DNA from: Burkholderiales bacterium
GTDB lineage: Bacteria > Pseudomonadota > Gammaproteobacteria > Burkholderiales > Burkholderiaceae_C
Direction of reading: 5' to 3'
Assembly (NCBI GenBank): GCA_947377275.1
Contig: CANCFV010000015.1
Coordinates: forward strand, 1 to 47,616
Length of the DNA stretch: 47,616 nucleotides
Part shown: positions 1-7,222 of the stretch, one piece after another
Layout of the letters: each line of letters begins with the position of its first letter
Numbering within the stretch: the first letter of the stretch is position 1
Made by a program: the position numbers and the translations under genes
The notes under the pieces: generated by a model
Told to the model about the DNA's origin: nothing
Seen by the model: only the letters and a program-made list of their open reading frames with translations
Databases searched by the model: none

Positions 1-221
1 ATGCCGATGCCATTCGCGATGCACTGTATCGTCAGGCCTTTGGCCCCGTGCGTTGGGTGGAAACCATCTCGGCCATCAAAGCTAGGGGGGTGACCCACGT
101 CATTGAGTGCGGGCCTGGTAAAGTGCTCGCCGGTATGGTCAGGCGCATCGAGGCTGATCTGATCGCGGCGACGGTGTTTGATCCGGCTTCATTGCTTGAA
201 GCCAAGGGGTTGTTGGCATGA
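1..221 (+). CDS. fabD: malonyl-CoA:ACP transacylase, C-terminal part
   Basis: Only the last 72 codons lie in the window; the reading frame starts at base 3 and ends in TGA. FabD moves the malonyl group from CoA to the phosphopantetheine arm of ACP, giving the extender unit for fatty acid synthesis in the cytoplasm. The visible part carries the typical C-terminal motif ECGPGKVLAGMVRRI, followed by the short tail common in this family. The stop overlaps the fabG start in an ATGA, and acpP and fabF follow, so the gene belongs to the classic fab cluster. The catalytic serine and histidine would lie upstream, outside the window. Confidence 0.93.
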   Translation, partial: ADAIRDALYRQAFGPVRWVETISAIKARGVTHVIECGPGKVLAGMVRRIEADLIAATVFDPASLLEAKGLLA

Positions 222-964
222 GTACGGAATTCAAAGGGCAGATTGCATTGGTGACGGGCGCCAGCCGTGGCATAGGCCGCGCCATTGCCTTAGGCCTGGC
301 GCAACACGGCGTGAAGGTACTTGGCACAGCCACGACCGAATCCGGCGCGCAAGGCATCAGCGAGGCCCTGTCGGCGTTTGAAGGCAGCAAAGGCCTGGTC
401 CTCAATGTGACGGATGTCGCTGCGGTAGACGCGACACTGGACGCCATCATCAAAGAACACGGCGCGGTGCATGTGCTGGTCAACAACGCCGGCATCACGC
501 GCGATACTTTGTCCATGCGCATGAAAGACGACGACTGGGACGCCGTCATCGATACCAACCTCAAAGCCGTGTTCCGCCTGAGCCGCGCTGTAATGCGCCC
601 TATGATGAAGCAACGTTATGGCCGCATCATCAACATCACGTCGGTTGTGGGTGCCAGCGGCAATGCAGGTCAAGCCAATTACGCCGCTGCCAAGGCTGGC
701 GTGGCAGGCATGACCCGCGCACTGGCCCGCGAGCTGGGCAGCCGTAACATCACTGTCAATTGCGTGGCACCGGGTTTCATTGATACGGACATGACCCGTG
801 GCCTGTCTGAAGAACAACATGTCGCCTTGAAGGCGCAAATCCCCCTGGGTCGCCTTGGGCAGCCGCAAGACATCGCCGATGCGGTGGGCTTTTTGGCTTC
901 GCCTCAGGCTGGCTATATCACAGGACAGGAATTGCACGTCAATGGCGGCATGTTCATGAACTGA
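218..964 (+). CDS. fabG: 3-oxoacyl-[ACP] reductase FabG
   Basis: NADPH-dependent reductase for the first reduction step of each fatty acid elongation cycle; cytoplasmic, normally a tetramer. The 248-residue protein is of full family length. It shows the Rossmann motif GASRGIG at residues 14-20, the NNAGI stretch, and the short-chain dehydrogenase catalytic set Ser142, Tyr155 and Lys159 (in NYAAAK). The C-terminus GQELHVNGGMFMN is typical of FabG. The ATG overlaps the fabD stop by four bases, suggesting translational coupling. About 108 bases separate it from acpP, which probably has its own promoter. Confidence 0.97.
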   Translation: MSTEFKGQIALVTGASRGIGRAIALGLAQHGVKVLGTATTESGAQGISEALSAFEGSKGLVLNVTDVAAVDATLDAIIKEHGAVHVLVNNAGITRDTLSMRMKDDDWDAVIDTNLKAVFRLSRAVMRPMMKQRYGRIINITSVVGASGNAGQANYAAAKAGVAGMTRALARELGSRNITVNCVAPGFIDTDMTRGLSEEQHVALKAQIPLGRLGQPQDIADAVGFLASPQAGYITGQELHVNGGMFMN

Positions 965-1007
965 TTTTGAGATTGTTCAGGGAATCTCAACTTCCTTTTT
1001 CGAGCCG

Positions 1008-1038
1008 TCAACGTATTTAAGCGTTGAGCCGGTAAAAT
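1008..1038 (+). promoter_or_regulatory. candidate acpP promoter region with small inverted repeat
   Basis: The gap between fabG and acpP holds an inverted repeat, TCAACG (1008-1013) and CGTTGA (1022-1027), followed by a -10-like TAAAAT (1033-1038). There is no clear -35 box. acpP usually needs far more product than its neighbours, so a private promoter is expected; the site is an inference from position and the AT-rich hexamer. Confidence 0.35.
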
Positions 1039-1072
1039 CCCTGGTTTGTTTGCACCACCTCCTGGAGGAGTC

Positions 1073-1312
1073 ATGAGCGATATCGAAGCACGCGTCAAGA
1101 AGATCATTGCAGAGCAACTCGGCGTGGCCGAATCTGAAGTCAGCCCTGAAAAGGCATTTGTGGCCGATTTGGGCGCCGATTCCCTGGACACCGTTGAACT
1201 GGTGATGGCCCTCGAAGACGAGTTCAGCATCGAGATCCCCGACGAAGAAGCTGAAAAGATCACCACAGTTCAGTTGGCCATCGACTACGCCAAGGCCCAC
1301 GTCAAGGCCTGA
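1073..1312 (+). CDS. acpP: acyl carrier protein
   Basis: Small acidic carrier (79 residues) that holds growing acyl chains on a 4'-phosphopantetheine arm. The attachment site is Ser37 in [11 protein letters not shown], to be loaded by the AcpS encoded near 14 kb. I chose the ATG in [12 protein letters not shown] because it matches the conserved start of the family and is preceded by a strong ribosome binding site, GGAGGAG at 1064-1070; an in-frame start further upstream would add nine unlikely residues. It lies between fabG and fabF and is followed by a hairpin. Confidence 0.97.
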   Translation: MSDIEARVKKIIAEQLGVAESEVSPEKAFVADLGADSLDTVELVMALEDEFSIEIPDEEAEKITTVQLAIDYAKAHVKA

Positions 1313-1328
1313 GCTGATTGAGTAGCGT

Positions 1329-1348
1329 CAAGGCCCCTCGGGGCCTTG
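1329..1348 (+). terminator. hairpin after acpP
   Basis: Perfect 8-bp stem CAAGGCCC / GGGCCTTG with a CTCG loop, 17 bases after the acpP stop. Only a broken T-rich stretch follows, so it is a weak or partial terminator, or an mRNA-stabilising hairpin that would raise acpP message relative to fabF. Confidence 0.55.
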
Positions 1349-1382
1349 TTCGTATCTTGTTCACTCTTTTTCATCCTCAAGC

Positions 1383-2627
1383 ATGACCCGTCGTCGCGTC
1401 GTCGTCACAGGCCTGGGCCTGGTTACCCCCGTAGGTAACAACGTTCAAGAGTCCTGGTCGAACCTGGTTGCAGGGCAGTCTGGCATCCAGACCATCACCA
1501 AATTTGACGCCTCGGCGTTCGCTTGCCAGTTCGCAGGCGAGGTCAAGGGCTTCAACATCGAGGACTACATCCCCGGCAAAGAAGCCCGTCACATGGACAC
1601 ATTCATCCATTACGGGCTGGCTGCGAGCATGCAGGCTGTCCGTGATGCAGGCTTGCCCACCGGCGAGGCCTTGACCCCTGAGGTCGCCGAGCGCATCGGC
1701 GTCATGGTGGGCTCGGGCATCGGTGGCTTGCCCATGATCGAATCCACGCACAAGGACTACACCGAGCGCGGCCCCCGCCGCATCTCGCCCTTCTTTGTGC
1801 CTGCCTCGATCATCAACATGATCTCGGGTCACGTCTCCATCCAGTACGGCTTCAAGGGCCCGAACATTGGCGTGGTCACGGCATGCACCACCGGCTTGCA
1901 CGCCATCGGGCTGGCCGCACGCATGATCGAGTACGGCGATGCCGACGTCATGGTCGCTGGCGGCGCCGAGTCGACCGTGTCGCCTTTGGGCATCGGTGGC
2001 TTTGCTGCTGCACGCGCCTTGTCGACCCGCAATGACAACCCCAAGACCGCATCGCGCCCTTGGGACAAAGACCGCGACGGCTTCGTGCTGGGCGAGGGCG
2101 CTGGTGTCATGGTGCTCGAAGAGTACGAAAGCGCCAAGGCCCGTGGCGCCAAGATCTATGCCGAACTGATTGGTTTTGGCATGACGGGCGATGCCTATCA
2201 CATGACCGCGCCAGACGTGGATGGCCCCAAGCGCTCGATGCTGTCTGCATTGCGAAACGCAGGTCTCAACACCGACCAGGTGCAGTACCTCAACGCGCAT
2301 GGCACGTCCACGCCTTTGGGCGATGCCAACGAAACCAATGCCATCAAGCTGGCCTTTGGTGACAACGCCAAGAATTTGGTCGTCAACTCGACCAAGTCGA
2401 TGACCGGCCACTTGCTGGGCGGTGCAGGTGGCATTGAGTCGGTGTTCTCGGTGCTGGCCATCCATCACCAAGTCTCGCCACCCACCATCAACATCTTCAA
2501 CCAAGACCCCGAGTGCGATCTGGACTACTGCGCCAACACCGCCCGTGAAATGAAGATCGATGTGGCGCTGAAGAACAACTTCGGCTTCGGTGGCACCAAC
2601 GGTTCGCTGGTCTTCAAGCGCGTCTGA
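1383..2627 (+). CDS. fabF: beta-ketoacyl-ACP synthase II FabF
   Basis: Condensing enzyme (KAS II) that elongates acyl-ACP with malonyl-ACP, cytoplasmic. At 414 residues it has normal length. The Cys-His-His catalytic triad is visible: Cys168 in [12 protein letters not shown], His306 in [14 protein letters not shown] and His343 in [13 protein letters not shown]. The C-terminal [12 protein letters not shown] glycine loop is also typical. The Cys-His-His set, rather than Cys-His-Asn, excludes FabH. It follows acpP after a 70-base gap containing the hairpin. The product order matches most Burkholderiales fab clusters. Confidence 0.97.
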   Translation: MTRRRVVVTGLGLVTPVGNNVQESWSNLVAGQSGIQTITKFDASAFACQFAGEVKGFNIEDYIPGKEARHMDTFIHYGLAASMQAVRDAGLPTGEALTPEVAERIGVMVGSGIGGLPMIESTHKDYTERGPRRISPFFVPASIINMISGHVSIQYGFKGPNIGVVTACTTGLHAIGLAARMIEYGDADVMVAGGAESTVSPLGIGGFAAARALSTRNDNPKTASRPWDKDRDGFVLGEGAGVMVLEEYESAKARGAKIYAELIGFGMTGDAYHMTAPDVDGPKRSMLSALRNAGLNTDQVQYLNAHGTSTPLGDANETNAIKLAFGDNAKNLVVNSTKSMTGHLLGGAGGIESVFSVLAIHHQVSPPTINIFNQDPECDLDYCANTAREMKIDVALKNNFGFGGTNGSLVFKRV

Positions 2628-2646
2628 AGGCCTCAAGGGTGAGTCA

Positions 2647-3501
2647 ATGAGCCGTTTGGCAGCCCCAGCGGTGGTGCCACTGCCGCTGGACCGGCGCCGC
2701 AGTTGGGTGCTTTTGACGGGCGCCGGCGATGCGCCCGCCGTTCACCACGCGGTTGCCGGTTTGCTCATCTTGTCGGCCACGGCAACGCTCATTTGGCTCA
2801 CGTCGTGGTTTCAGGATGCCTGGTTGGGCCGTGCAGGCGCGGGTGAGGTTGCGCTCGCCACAGTGGCGGCGTTCATCGTGTTGGTCCCGATTTGGCGTCT
2901 TTGGCAGCGGTGGCACGCCCCCGCCAATGCCTTGACCTTGCACTGGGAGGGGTTGCCCCGGCCAGTGGGGCGCCCGGCACATCAACCATCGAAAGGCGAG
3001 TGGGTTGCTGAGCGTTCCGGCTGGTGGGTCAGCCCCTGGCGTTGTGCCTCAGATCTGGCTGTGGTGCTGGACCTTCAGCGCCACGTGTTGATCAAACTCA
3101 CGCCGCGCGTGGCGCTGCCCAACGCTCAACCTGTTTGGTTGTGGCTGGATTTGCGCGCCGTGGAGCGTCGTCATCAGGAAGACAGACGCCAGGCCGGGGC
3201 CCACATGCTGCGCACCTGCCTGTATGTGCGAGTGCCGGCTGAAGATGCGAGCGCGGAGCCCGGATCCAGCTTGGAGCGCAAGGGGATTGACTCCGCTCTC
3301 AGTGCGCCAGTGGCATCATCGCCAGCTGGGACACCGCAGTCCCTGTATCCAGGACCCGATTTGGCTCACCATGACAACCCCACGCTGGCCGCTTTGATGG
3401 CAGAGCACGTGCATGCCGATTTTGCCGACACCGAGGTGTGTTTGCCCGAGTCGTCCGTACCTGAGTCTGCGCGAGCCCAATCCCTGCGGGAGCTGGCATG
3501 A
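2647..3501 (+). CDS. membrane protein of unknown function between fabF and rpoE
   Basis: A 284-residue protein I cannot name with certainty. The ATG is preceded by AAGGGTGAG, a good ribosome binding site, and its stop overlaps the rpoE start (ATGA), so it is probably translated with rpoE. Two hydrophobic segments are visible, about residues 33-53 and 66-86, followed by a soluble domain with several Trp residues and a stretch WLWLDLRAVERRHQEDRR. The layout of two N-terminal helices followed by WLWxD...R resembles the YgfX/CptA family loosely, but this is weak. The last third (from about residue 205) is Ser/Pro/Glu rich and looks disordered. Position suggests an envelope-stress accessory, which is inference only. 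Confidence 0.8.
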   Translation: MSRLAAPAVVPLPLDRRRSWVLLTGAGDAPAVHHAVAGLLILSATATLIWLTSWFQDAWLGRAGAGEVALATVAAFIVLVPIWRLWQRWHAPANALTLHWEGLPRPVGRPAHQPSKGEWVAERSGWWVSPWRCASDLAVVLDLQRHVLIKLTPRVALPNAQPVWLWLDLRAVERRHQEDRRQAGAHMLRTCLYVRVPAEDASAEPGSSLERKGIDSALSAPVASSPAGTPQSLYPGPDLAHHDNPTLAALMAEHVHADFADTEVCLPESSVPESARAQSLRELA

Positions 3502-4238
3502 GCGGCGGTGATCCCCGCGATGCGGGTGGCGTGAACCTCGACACTTTGCCAGATCAAGACGCCAGCCTCTCCGAGGTGCCTGCGACCTTGTCCTTGTCGC
3601 CGACCGGCGTGCAACTCGGTGTGCCGTCACCGGCGGTTGACGTGGATGCAGCGCTGGTCGAGCGCGTTCAGCGAGGCGACCAGCGCGCGTTTGAAATGCT
3701 GGTGGTGAAATACCAGCGCCGCATCGAGCGCTTGATCGCGCGCATGGTGCGTGACGTCGACCTGGTGGAAGACATTGCCCAAGAGACTTTCATCCGGGCC
3801 TACCGCGCCTTGCCCAACTTCCGCGGAGACAGTGCGTTCTACACATGGCTCTATCGCATCGCGGTCAACACGGCCAAACGTGCCCTGATCGGGCTCAAGC
3901 GTGACCCGCTCTTGACAGAATCTGCCATGGGCGCTGCGGCTGAAGATGAAGGCGAGGGCTCTCGCGTTGAAAACGAATTGACCGACGGCGAGACGCCAGA
4001 GTCGATTTTGGCCAGCCGCCAAGTGGCAGAAGCGGTCAACGAGGCCATTGCTGCCTTGTCTGAAGACCTGCGCCAGGCCATCACCCTGCGTGAAATCGAG
4101 GGGCTGAGCTACGAGGACATTTCCGAGATGATGAATTGTCCGATCGGCACGGTGCGCTCCCGCATTTTCCGCGCCCGTGAGTCCATCGCCACCCGTCTGC
4201 GCCCATTGCTCGAGACCCGGCGTGGCGAGCGCTGGTGA
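3498..4238 (+). CDS. rpoE: extracytoplasmic stress sigma factor RpoE (AlgU)
   Basis: ECF sigma factor that directs RNA polymerase to envelope-stress promoters and is held inactive by the RseA encoded next. Sigma region 2 is seen in the stretch containing FEMLVVKYQRRIERLIARM, DLVEDIAQETFIRAYR and FYTWLYRIAVNTAK. Region 4 is seen in EDLRQAITLREIEGLSYEDI and CPIGTVRSRIFRARE. Length is 246 residues against about 190-200 usually; the extra is a roughly 50-residue acidic N-terminal part before DVDAALVERVQRGDQRAF. The chosen ATG has GGGAG upstream and overlaps the previous gene. A later start would remove the extension but lacks an equally good signal. Confidence 0.95.
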   Translation: MSGGDPRDAGGVNLDTLPDQDASLSEVPATLSLSPTGVQLGVPSPAVDVDAALVERVQRGDQRAFEMLVVKYQRRIERLIARMVRDVDLVEDIAQETFIRAYRALPNFRGDSAFYTWLYRIAVNTAKRALIGLKRDPLLTESAMGAAAEDEGEGSRVENELTDGETPESILASRQVAEAVNEAIAALSEDLRQAITLREIEGLSYEDISEMMNCPIGTVRSRIFRARESIATRLRPLLETRRGERW

Positions 4239-4350
4239 AAGCGTGAACGAATTTGTAAACTTCAGTGAACCTTTTTGAGGCGAGGCGCTCCATACAACCA
4301 TGCGTGACGCGCCACCTGGTTTGCGTCTCCCCCACATAGGAGCTTGGTTC

Positions 4351-5088
4351 ATGTCAGATCGTTTCCAAGACAACGTTGCCGCGCGAGAAGCCTTGTCGGC
4401 TTTGGCCGATGGTCAGGCTACCCCACATGATGTGGCCAAGGCTTGTGCCGCCTGGAAAGACGAAGCCGATGCCCGCCACGCGTGGCACAGCTACCAACTG
4501 ATCGGTGACGTCATGCGCTCTGAAGAACTGGCCGATGACCGTGGCTCCAGTGCGTTTTTGCAGTCTTTCCGTGCGCGCTTGGCGCAAGAGCCGGTGGTGC
4601 TTGCGCCGCATGCGGCTCAGGCTGCTTTGCGCCCTTCGATGGCGCCCGTGCCGGCCGCTGCACCTCGAAAACGCACCGCGTGGGCCGGCCCATTTGCTGT
4701 GGCGGCTGGTTTCGTGATGGTGGTGGGTGCCTTGGTGAGCAGCCAAGTGGTGCCGACAGGCGGCGGTGCCACGCTGGGCCAGATGGCGAACAACGCAGAC
4801 TTGCCCCCTGGCATTCAGGTGGCGGACAGCACCCTGGCGACAACGCCTGGGGCGTTTGGGTCTGTGGATCTGGGGGGCGGTACGGCCCTGGTCTCGACAG
4901 GTGAGGGCCCTCAAAGCATCACTGTGCAAGGTGCCAGCTTCAGCACGCCAGAGCCAGCGGGCCAGGAGGTCATGCGCGACGCTCAGTGGGCGCGGGTGCT
5001 TGAGTCGCGCCGCTCCGCTGTTGCAGCAGACGCCTCTTTCGAGTCCCAGAGTAAGCTGTTGCGGCCGGTGTTGTTCGCCGCGCCCTGA
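4351..5088 (+). CDS. rseA: sigma-E anti-sigma factor RseA (MucA)
   Basis: Single-pass inner-membrane protein whose cytoplasmic N-terminus binds RpoE until regulated proteolysis frees it. The start MSDRFQDNV follows AGGAG at 4338-4342. Residues 1-80 show the RseA N-terminal pattern (REALSALADGQAT...WHSYQLIGDVMRS). One membrane helix spans about residues 110-132, flanked by basic PRKR, which puts the N-terminus in the cytoplasm and about 110 residues in the periplasm. Total length is 245. The usual partner gene rseB does not follow. A hairpin lies 20 bases after the stop. Confidence 0.92.
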   Translation: MSDRFQDNVAAREALSALADGQATPHDVAKACAAWKDEADARHAWHSYQLIGDVMRSEELADDRGSSAFLQSFRARLAQEPVVLAPHAAQAALRPSMAPVPAAAPRKRTAWAGPFAVAAGFVMVVGALVSSQVVPTGGGATLGQMANNADLPPGIQVADSTLATTPGAFGSVDLGGGTALVSTGEGPQSITVQGASFSTPEPAGQEVMRDAQWARVLESRRSAVAADASFESQSKLLRPVLFAAP

Positions 5089-5109
5089 GCTTCGCGCCTT
5101 CCCTTTCGA

Positions 5110-5167
5110 GCCGCTGCCCAGTGTTGCTACTGGCTGCGGCTTTCGCTTTGGTGGCTTTACTTTTTTT
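5110..5167 (+). terminator. probable terminator after rseA
   Basis: An interrupted hairpin: GCCGC (5110-5114) pairs with GCGGC (5136-5140), and CCAG (5118-5121) with CTGG (5130-5133). A T-rich tract ending in TTTTTTT follows, about 20 bases beyond the stem. The distance of the T run from the stem makes it imperfect. If functional, it separates degP from the rpoE-rseA transcript. Confidence 0.45.
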
Positions 5168-5181
5168 GACATCCAAACGCT

Positions 5182-5210
5182 TGAACTGTTGGCATGGAGC
5201 CGCAATCTCA
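5182..5210 (+). promoter_or_regulatory. candidate sigma-E promoter of degP
   Basis: TGAACTG (5182-5188), a 16-base spacer, then ATCTCA (5205-5210) resembles the sigma-E consensus GGAACTT-N15/16-GTCTAA, with mismatches at the outer -35 bases. It lies 42 bases before the degP start and just after the rseA terminator. Known control of degP by sigma-E makes it plausible, but the match is only moderate. Confidence 0.35.
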
Positions 5211-5252
5211 CGCTGAGGTTTCCCCTCCTTTTCGTTTCATGAGGTTTTGCAC

Positions 5253-6824
5253 ATGACGTTTCCATCGCAGTCAGATCCTTCGTCTTACTCCGTGTTTCGC
5301 CGCACCTTGGTGGTCGGCGCGGTGGTGTCGGCGGTCGGGCTGGTATTGAGCTCCAGCCTCTTCCCGCATGACTCTCAGGCGCAATCGGTGAGCGGCGCCC
5401 CGGTCGCCCCAGTGGCGTCTCTGGCGCCCGCGCCGCAGGCGGCCCAGCCTCCGGTGATCGTCAAGGGCCTGCCCGACTTCACCGAGTTGGTTGAGCGTGT
5501 GGGGCCGTCGGTGGTCAGCATCCGCACCACGCAACGCGTTGCCGATGCGGACGAAGACGGCGAGGGTCCTGATGCCCAGATGCAAGAGTTCTTCAAGCGC
5601 TTCTTCGGCACGCCCATGCCCACGCCCACACCGCGCAAAGGTGCCCCCAAGAAGGGCGCAGACCAGGGCGAAGAGCGTCCAAGGGGCTTGGGTTCGGGCT
5701 TCATCCTGAGCGCCGATGGCTTGGTGATGACCAATGCCCACGTGGTCGATGGTGCCGATGAGGTCTACGTCAACCTCACCGACAAGCGCGAGTTCAAGGC
5801 CAAGATCGTGGGCGTTGACAAGCGCACCGACGTGGCCGTGCTCAAAATCGATGCGGCCAAGCTGCCTGCCGTGGCCATCGGTGAGGTGGGGCGCTTGAAG
5901 GTGGGTGAGTGGGTCATGGCCATTGGCACGCCGTTTGGCCTGGACAACACAGTGACCGCCGGCATCGTCAGCGCCAAAGCCCGCGACACCGGCGAAGAAA
6001 TTCGATTCATCCAAACCGACGTGGCCGTCAATCCCGGCAACTCAGGCGGCCCCTTGATCAACATGCGTGGCGAGGTGGTGGGCATCAACTCCCAGATCCT
6101 GAGTCGCTCAGGCGGCTTCATGGGCATTTCCTTGTCCATCCCCATTGACGACGCCATCAAGGTGGCCGACCAGCTGCGTGCCGGCGGCAAGGTGATCCGT
6201 GGGCGCATTGGCGTGTCCATCGCGCCGGTCACCAAAGACGTGGCCGAGTCCATTGGCTTGGGCAAGGCCCAGGGTGCGCTGGTGCAAGGTGTGGAGCCCG
6301 GCACCCCTGCTGACAGGGCCGGCCTGGAGGCGGGCGACATCATCACCAAGTTCGCAGGGCAGGCCATTGAAAAGGCGCAAGACCTGCCACGCCTGGTGGG
6401 GGCGACCAAGCCCGGCACCAAGTCGGCCATCCAGGTGTTCCGCCGCGGGGCCTACAAAGACCTGGCGGTCACCGTGGCCGAGTTGGATCCGCCCAAAGCC
6501 GCCAAGGGCAAGCCCGATGCCGATGCCGAGCCCCAGGCCAAGCTGGCAGCCTCTGTGCTGGGTTTGAAACTGGCTGACTTGAGTGCAGAGCAAAAGCGTG
6601 AGCTCAAGCAAAACGGCGGCGCGGTGGTTGAAGCAGTGGACGGTCCAGCGGCGCGTGCGGGCTTGCGTCCTGGGGACCTCATCTTGGCGGTGGGCAATGT
6701 CCAGATCGGTGGCGTCAAGGACGTTGAGGCTGCCTTGTCCAAGCTGGACAAGGCCAAGCCTGTGAGCGTGTTGGTGCGCCGAGGCGAGTGGGCTCAGTAC
6801 GCGGTCATTCGTCCAGGCAAGTGA
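5253..6824 (+). CDS. degP: periplasmic serine protease/chaperone DegP (MucD, HtrA family)
   Basis: Trypsin-like protease that degrades or refolds damaged periplasmic proteins. The 523-residue product begins with a basic stretch and hydrophobic signal sequence (about residues 16-45, RRTLVVGAVVSAVGLVL). The catalytic triad is complete: His163 in TNAHVV, Asp193 in RTDVAVLKI and Ser264 in GNSGGPL. Two PDZ domains follow, with GxPADRAGLEAGDIIT in the first and GPAARAGLRPGDLIL in the second. ATG 5253 has GAGG eight bases upstream; a TTG six bases earlier is a poorer choice. It follows rpoE-rseA, as in MucD loci, without rseB between them. Confidence 0.95.
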   Translation: MTFPSQSDPSSYSVFRRTLVVGAVVSAVGLVLSSSLFPHDSQAQSVSGAPVAPVASLAPAPQAAQPPVIVKGLPDFTELVERVGPSVVSIRTTQRVADADEDGEGPDAQMQEFFKRFFGTPMPTPTPRKGAPKKGADQGEERPRGLGSGFILSADGLVMTNAHVVDGADEVYVNLTDKREFKAKIVGVDKRTDVAVLKIDAAKLPAVAIGEVGRLKVGEWVMAIGTPFGLDNTVTAGIVSAKARDTGEEIRFIQTDVAVNPGNSGGPLINMRGEVVGINSQILSRSGGFMGISLSIPIDDAIKVADQLRAGGKVIRGRIGVSIAPVTKDVAESIGLGKAQGALVQGVEPGTPADRAGLEAGDIITKFAGQAIEKAQDLPRLVGATKPGTKSAIQVFRRGAYKDLAVTVAELDPPKAAKGKPDADAEPQAKLAASVLGLKLADLSAEQKRELKQNGGAVVEAVDGPAARAGLRPGDLILAVGNVQIGGVKDVEAALSKLDKAKPVSVLVRRGEWAQYAVIRPGK

Positions 6825-6917
6825 TTGGGTTTGCCGGGCTGGGCGCCTCGCGTCCGGTCCGCTTTCCTTGCAAACCGGGGCAATTTGGCGTCTCTCGTGC
6901 CTTGTCCGCGTTGGCTC

Positions 6918-6951
6918 AAGGGCTGTTGGCGCCGCCATACAGCCTTTTTTT
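6918..6951 (+). terminator. intrinsic terminator after degP
   Basis: GGCTG (6921-6925) pairs with CAGCC (6940-6944), with an inner GGC/GCC pair and a run of seven T (6945-6951). The outer AAG before the stem can also pair into the T run. Stem plus T tract about 95 bases after the degP stop is a standard Rho-independent terminator. Confidence 0.7.
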
Positions 6952-7222
6952 GCTGTTGATAACTCGCCGGCGCTGTGCGGGATTGCCGATACAATGGCGC
7001 CTCTTTCCAGCCACCCGAGACCTGCGATCCGGTGCCCGAATTGTTCACAAGATGCTGTGAATAACTTGTGGATAATTTGGCTTGGGATCCCTGCAACGAC
7101 CCTGTTGATGGCTGTGACGCGGCTTGCGCGGGGTGGGCTTTCGCTACAATGAAAGCCCAACAAGCAGTTGCCATACGTTTTTGTTGGAAGGCGCGTCACT
7201 CCTTTGGACGTGCCTTTTTTTT
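6952..7222 (+). promoter_or_regulatory. lepA upstream region: DnaA-box-like cluster, promoter, inverted repeat
   Basis: No credible gene lies in the 398 bases between degP and lepA. After the degP terminator I see three DnaA-box-like 9-mers within 35 bases: TTGTTCACA (7041-7049), TGTGAATAA (7056-7064) and a perfect inverted-orientation box TGTGGATAA (7067-7075). A -10 element TACAAT (7145-7150), with a weak CTTGCG about 16 bases upstream, lies in the 8-base gap of a perfect inverted repeat TGGGCTTTC/GAAAGCCCA (7134-7142, 7151-7159). The predicted transcript would start near 7157 and meet the terminator-like hairpin listed next. Confidence 0.6.
7188..7222 (+). terminator. terminator-like hairpin touching the lepA start codon
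   Basis: AAGGCGCGTC (7188-7197) pairs with GACGTGCCTT (7207-7216), ten pairs with one G-U, followed by an unbroken T run to 7222. By form this is an intrinsic terminator. The lepA ATG starts at the very next base, so the T run occupies the place of a ribosome binding site. It may end a short leader RNA or attenuate lepA. Confidence 0.65.

Noticed and set aside
1377-2636. 419-codon open frame opposite fabF, and similar long frames opposite lepA (7196-8545), glyS (34418-35989) and rluB (45610-47193)
   Set aside because: They mirror strongly conserved genes codon for codon, lack recognisable domains and are rich in His/Arg/Gln as expected from the complement of GC-rich codon use.
7041-7075. Replication origin
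   Set aside because: Three DnaA-box-like sites alone are too few, and there is no dnaA/dnaN/rpmH context or AT-rich unwinding region.
6788-7174. Short frames on both strands between degP and lepA
   Set aside because: They run across a terminator and the lepA promoter and have no recognisable product.
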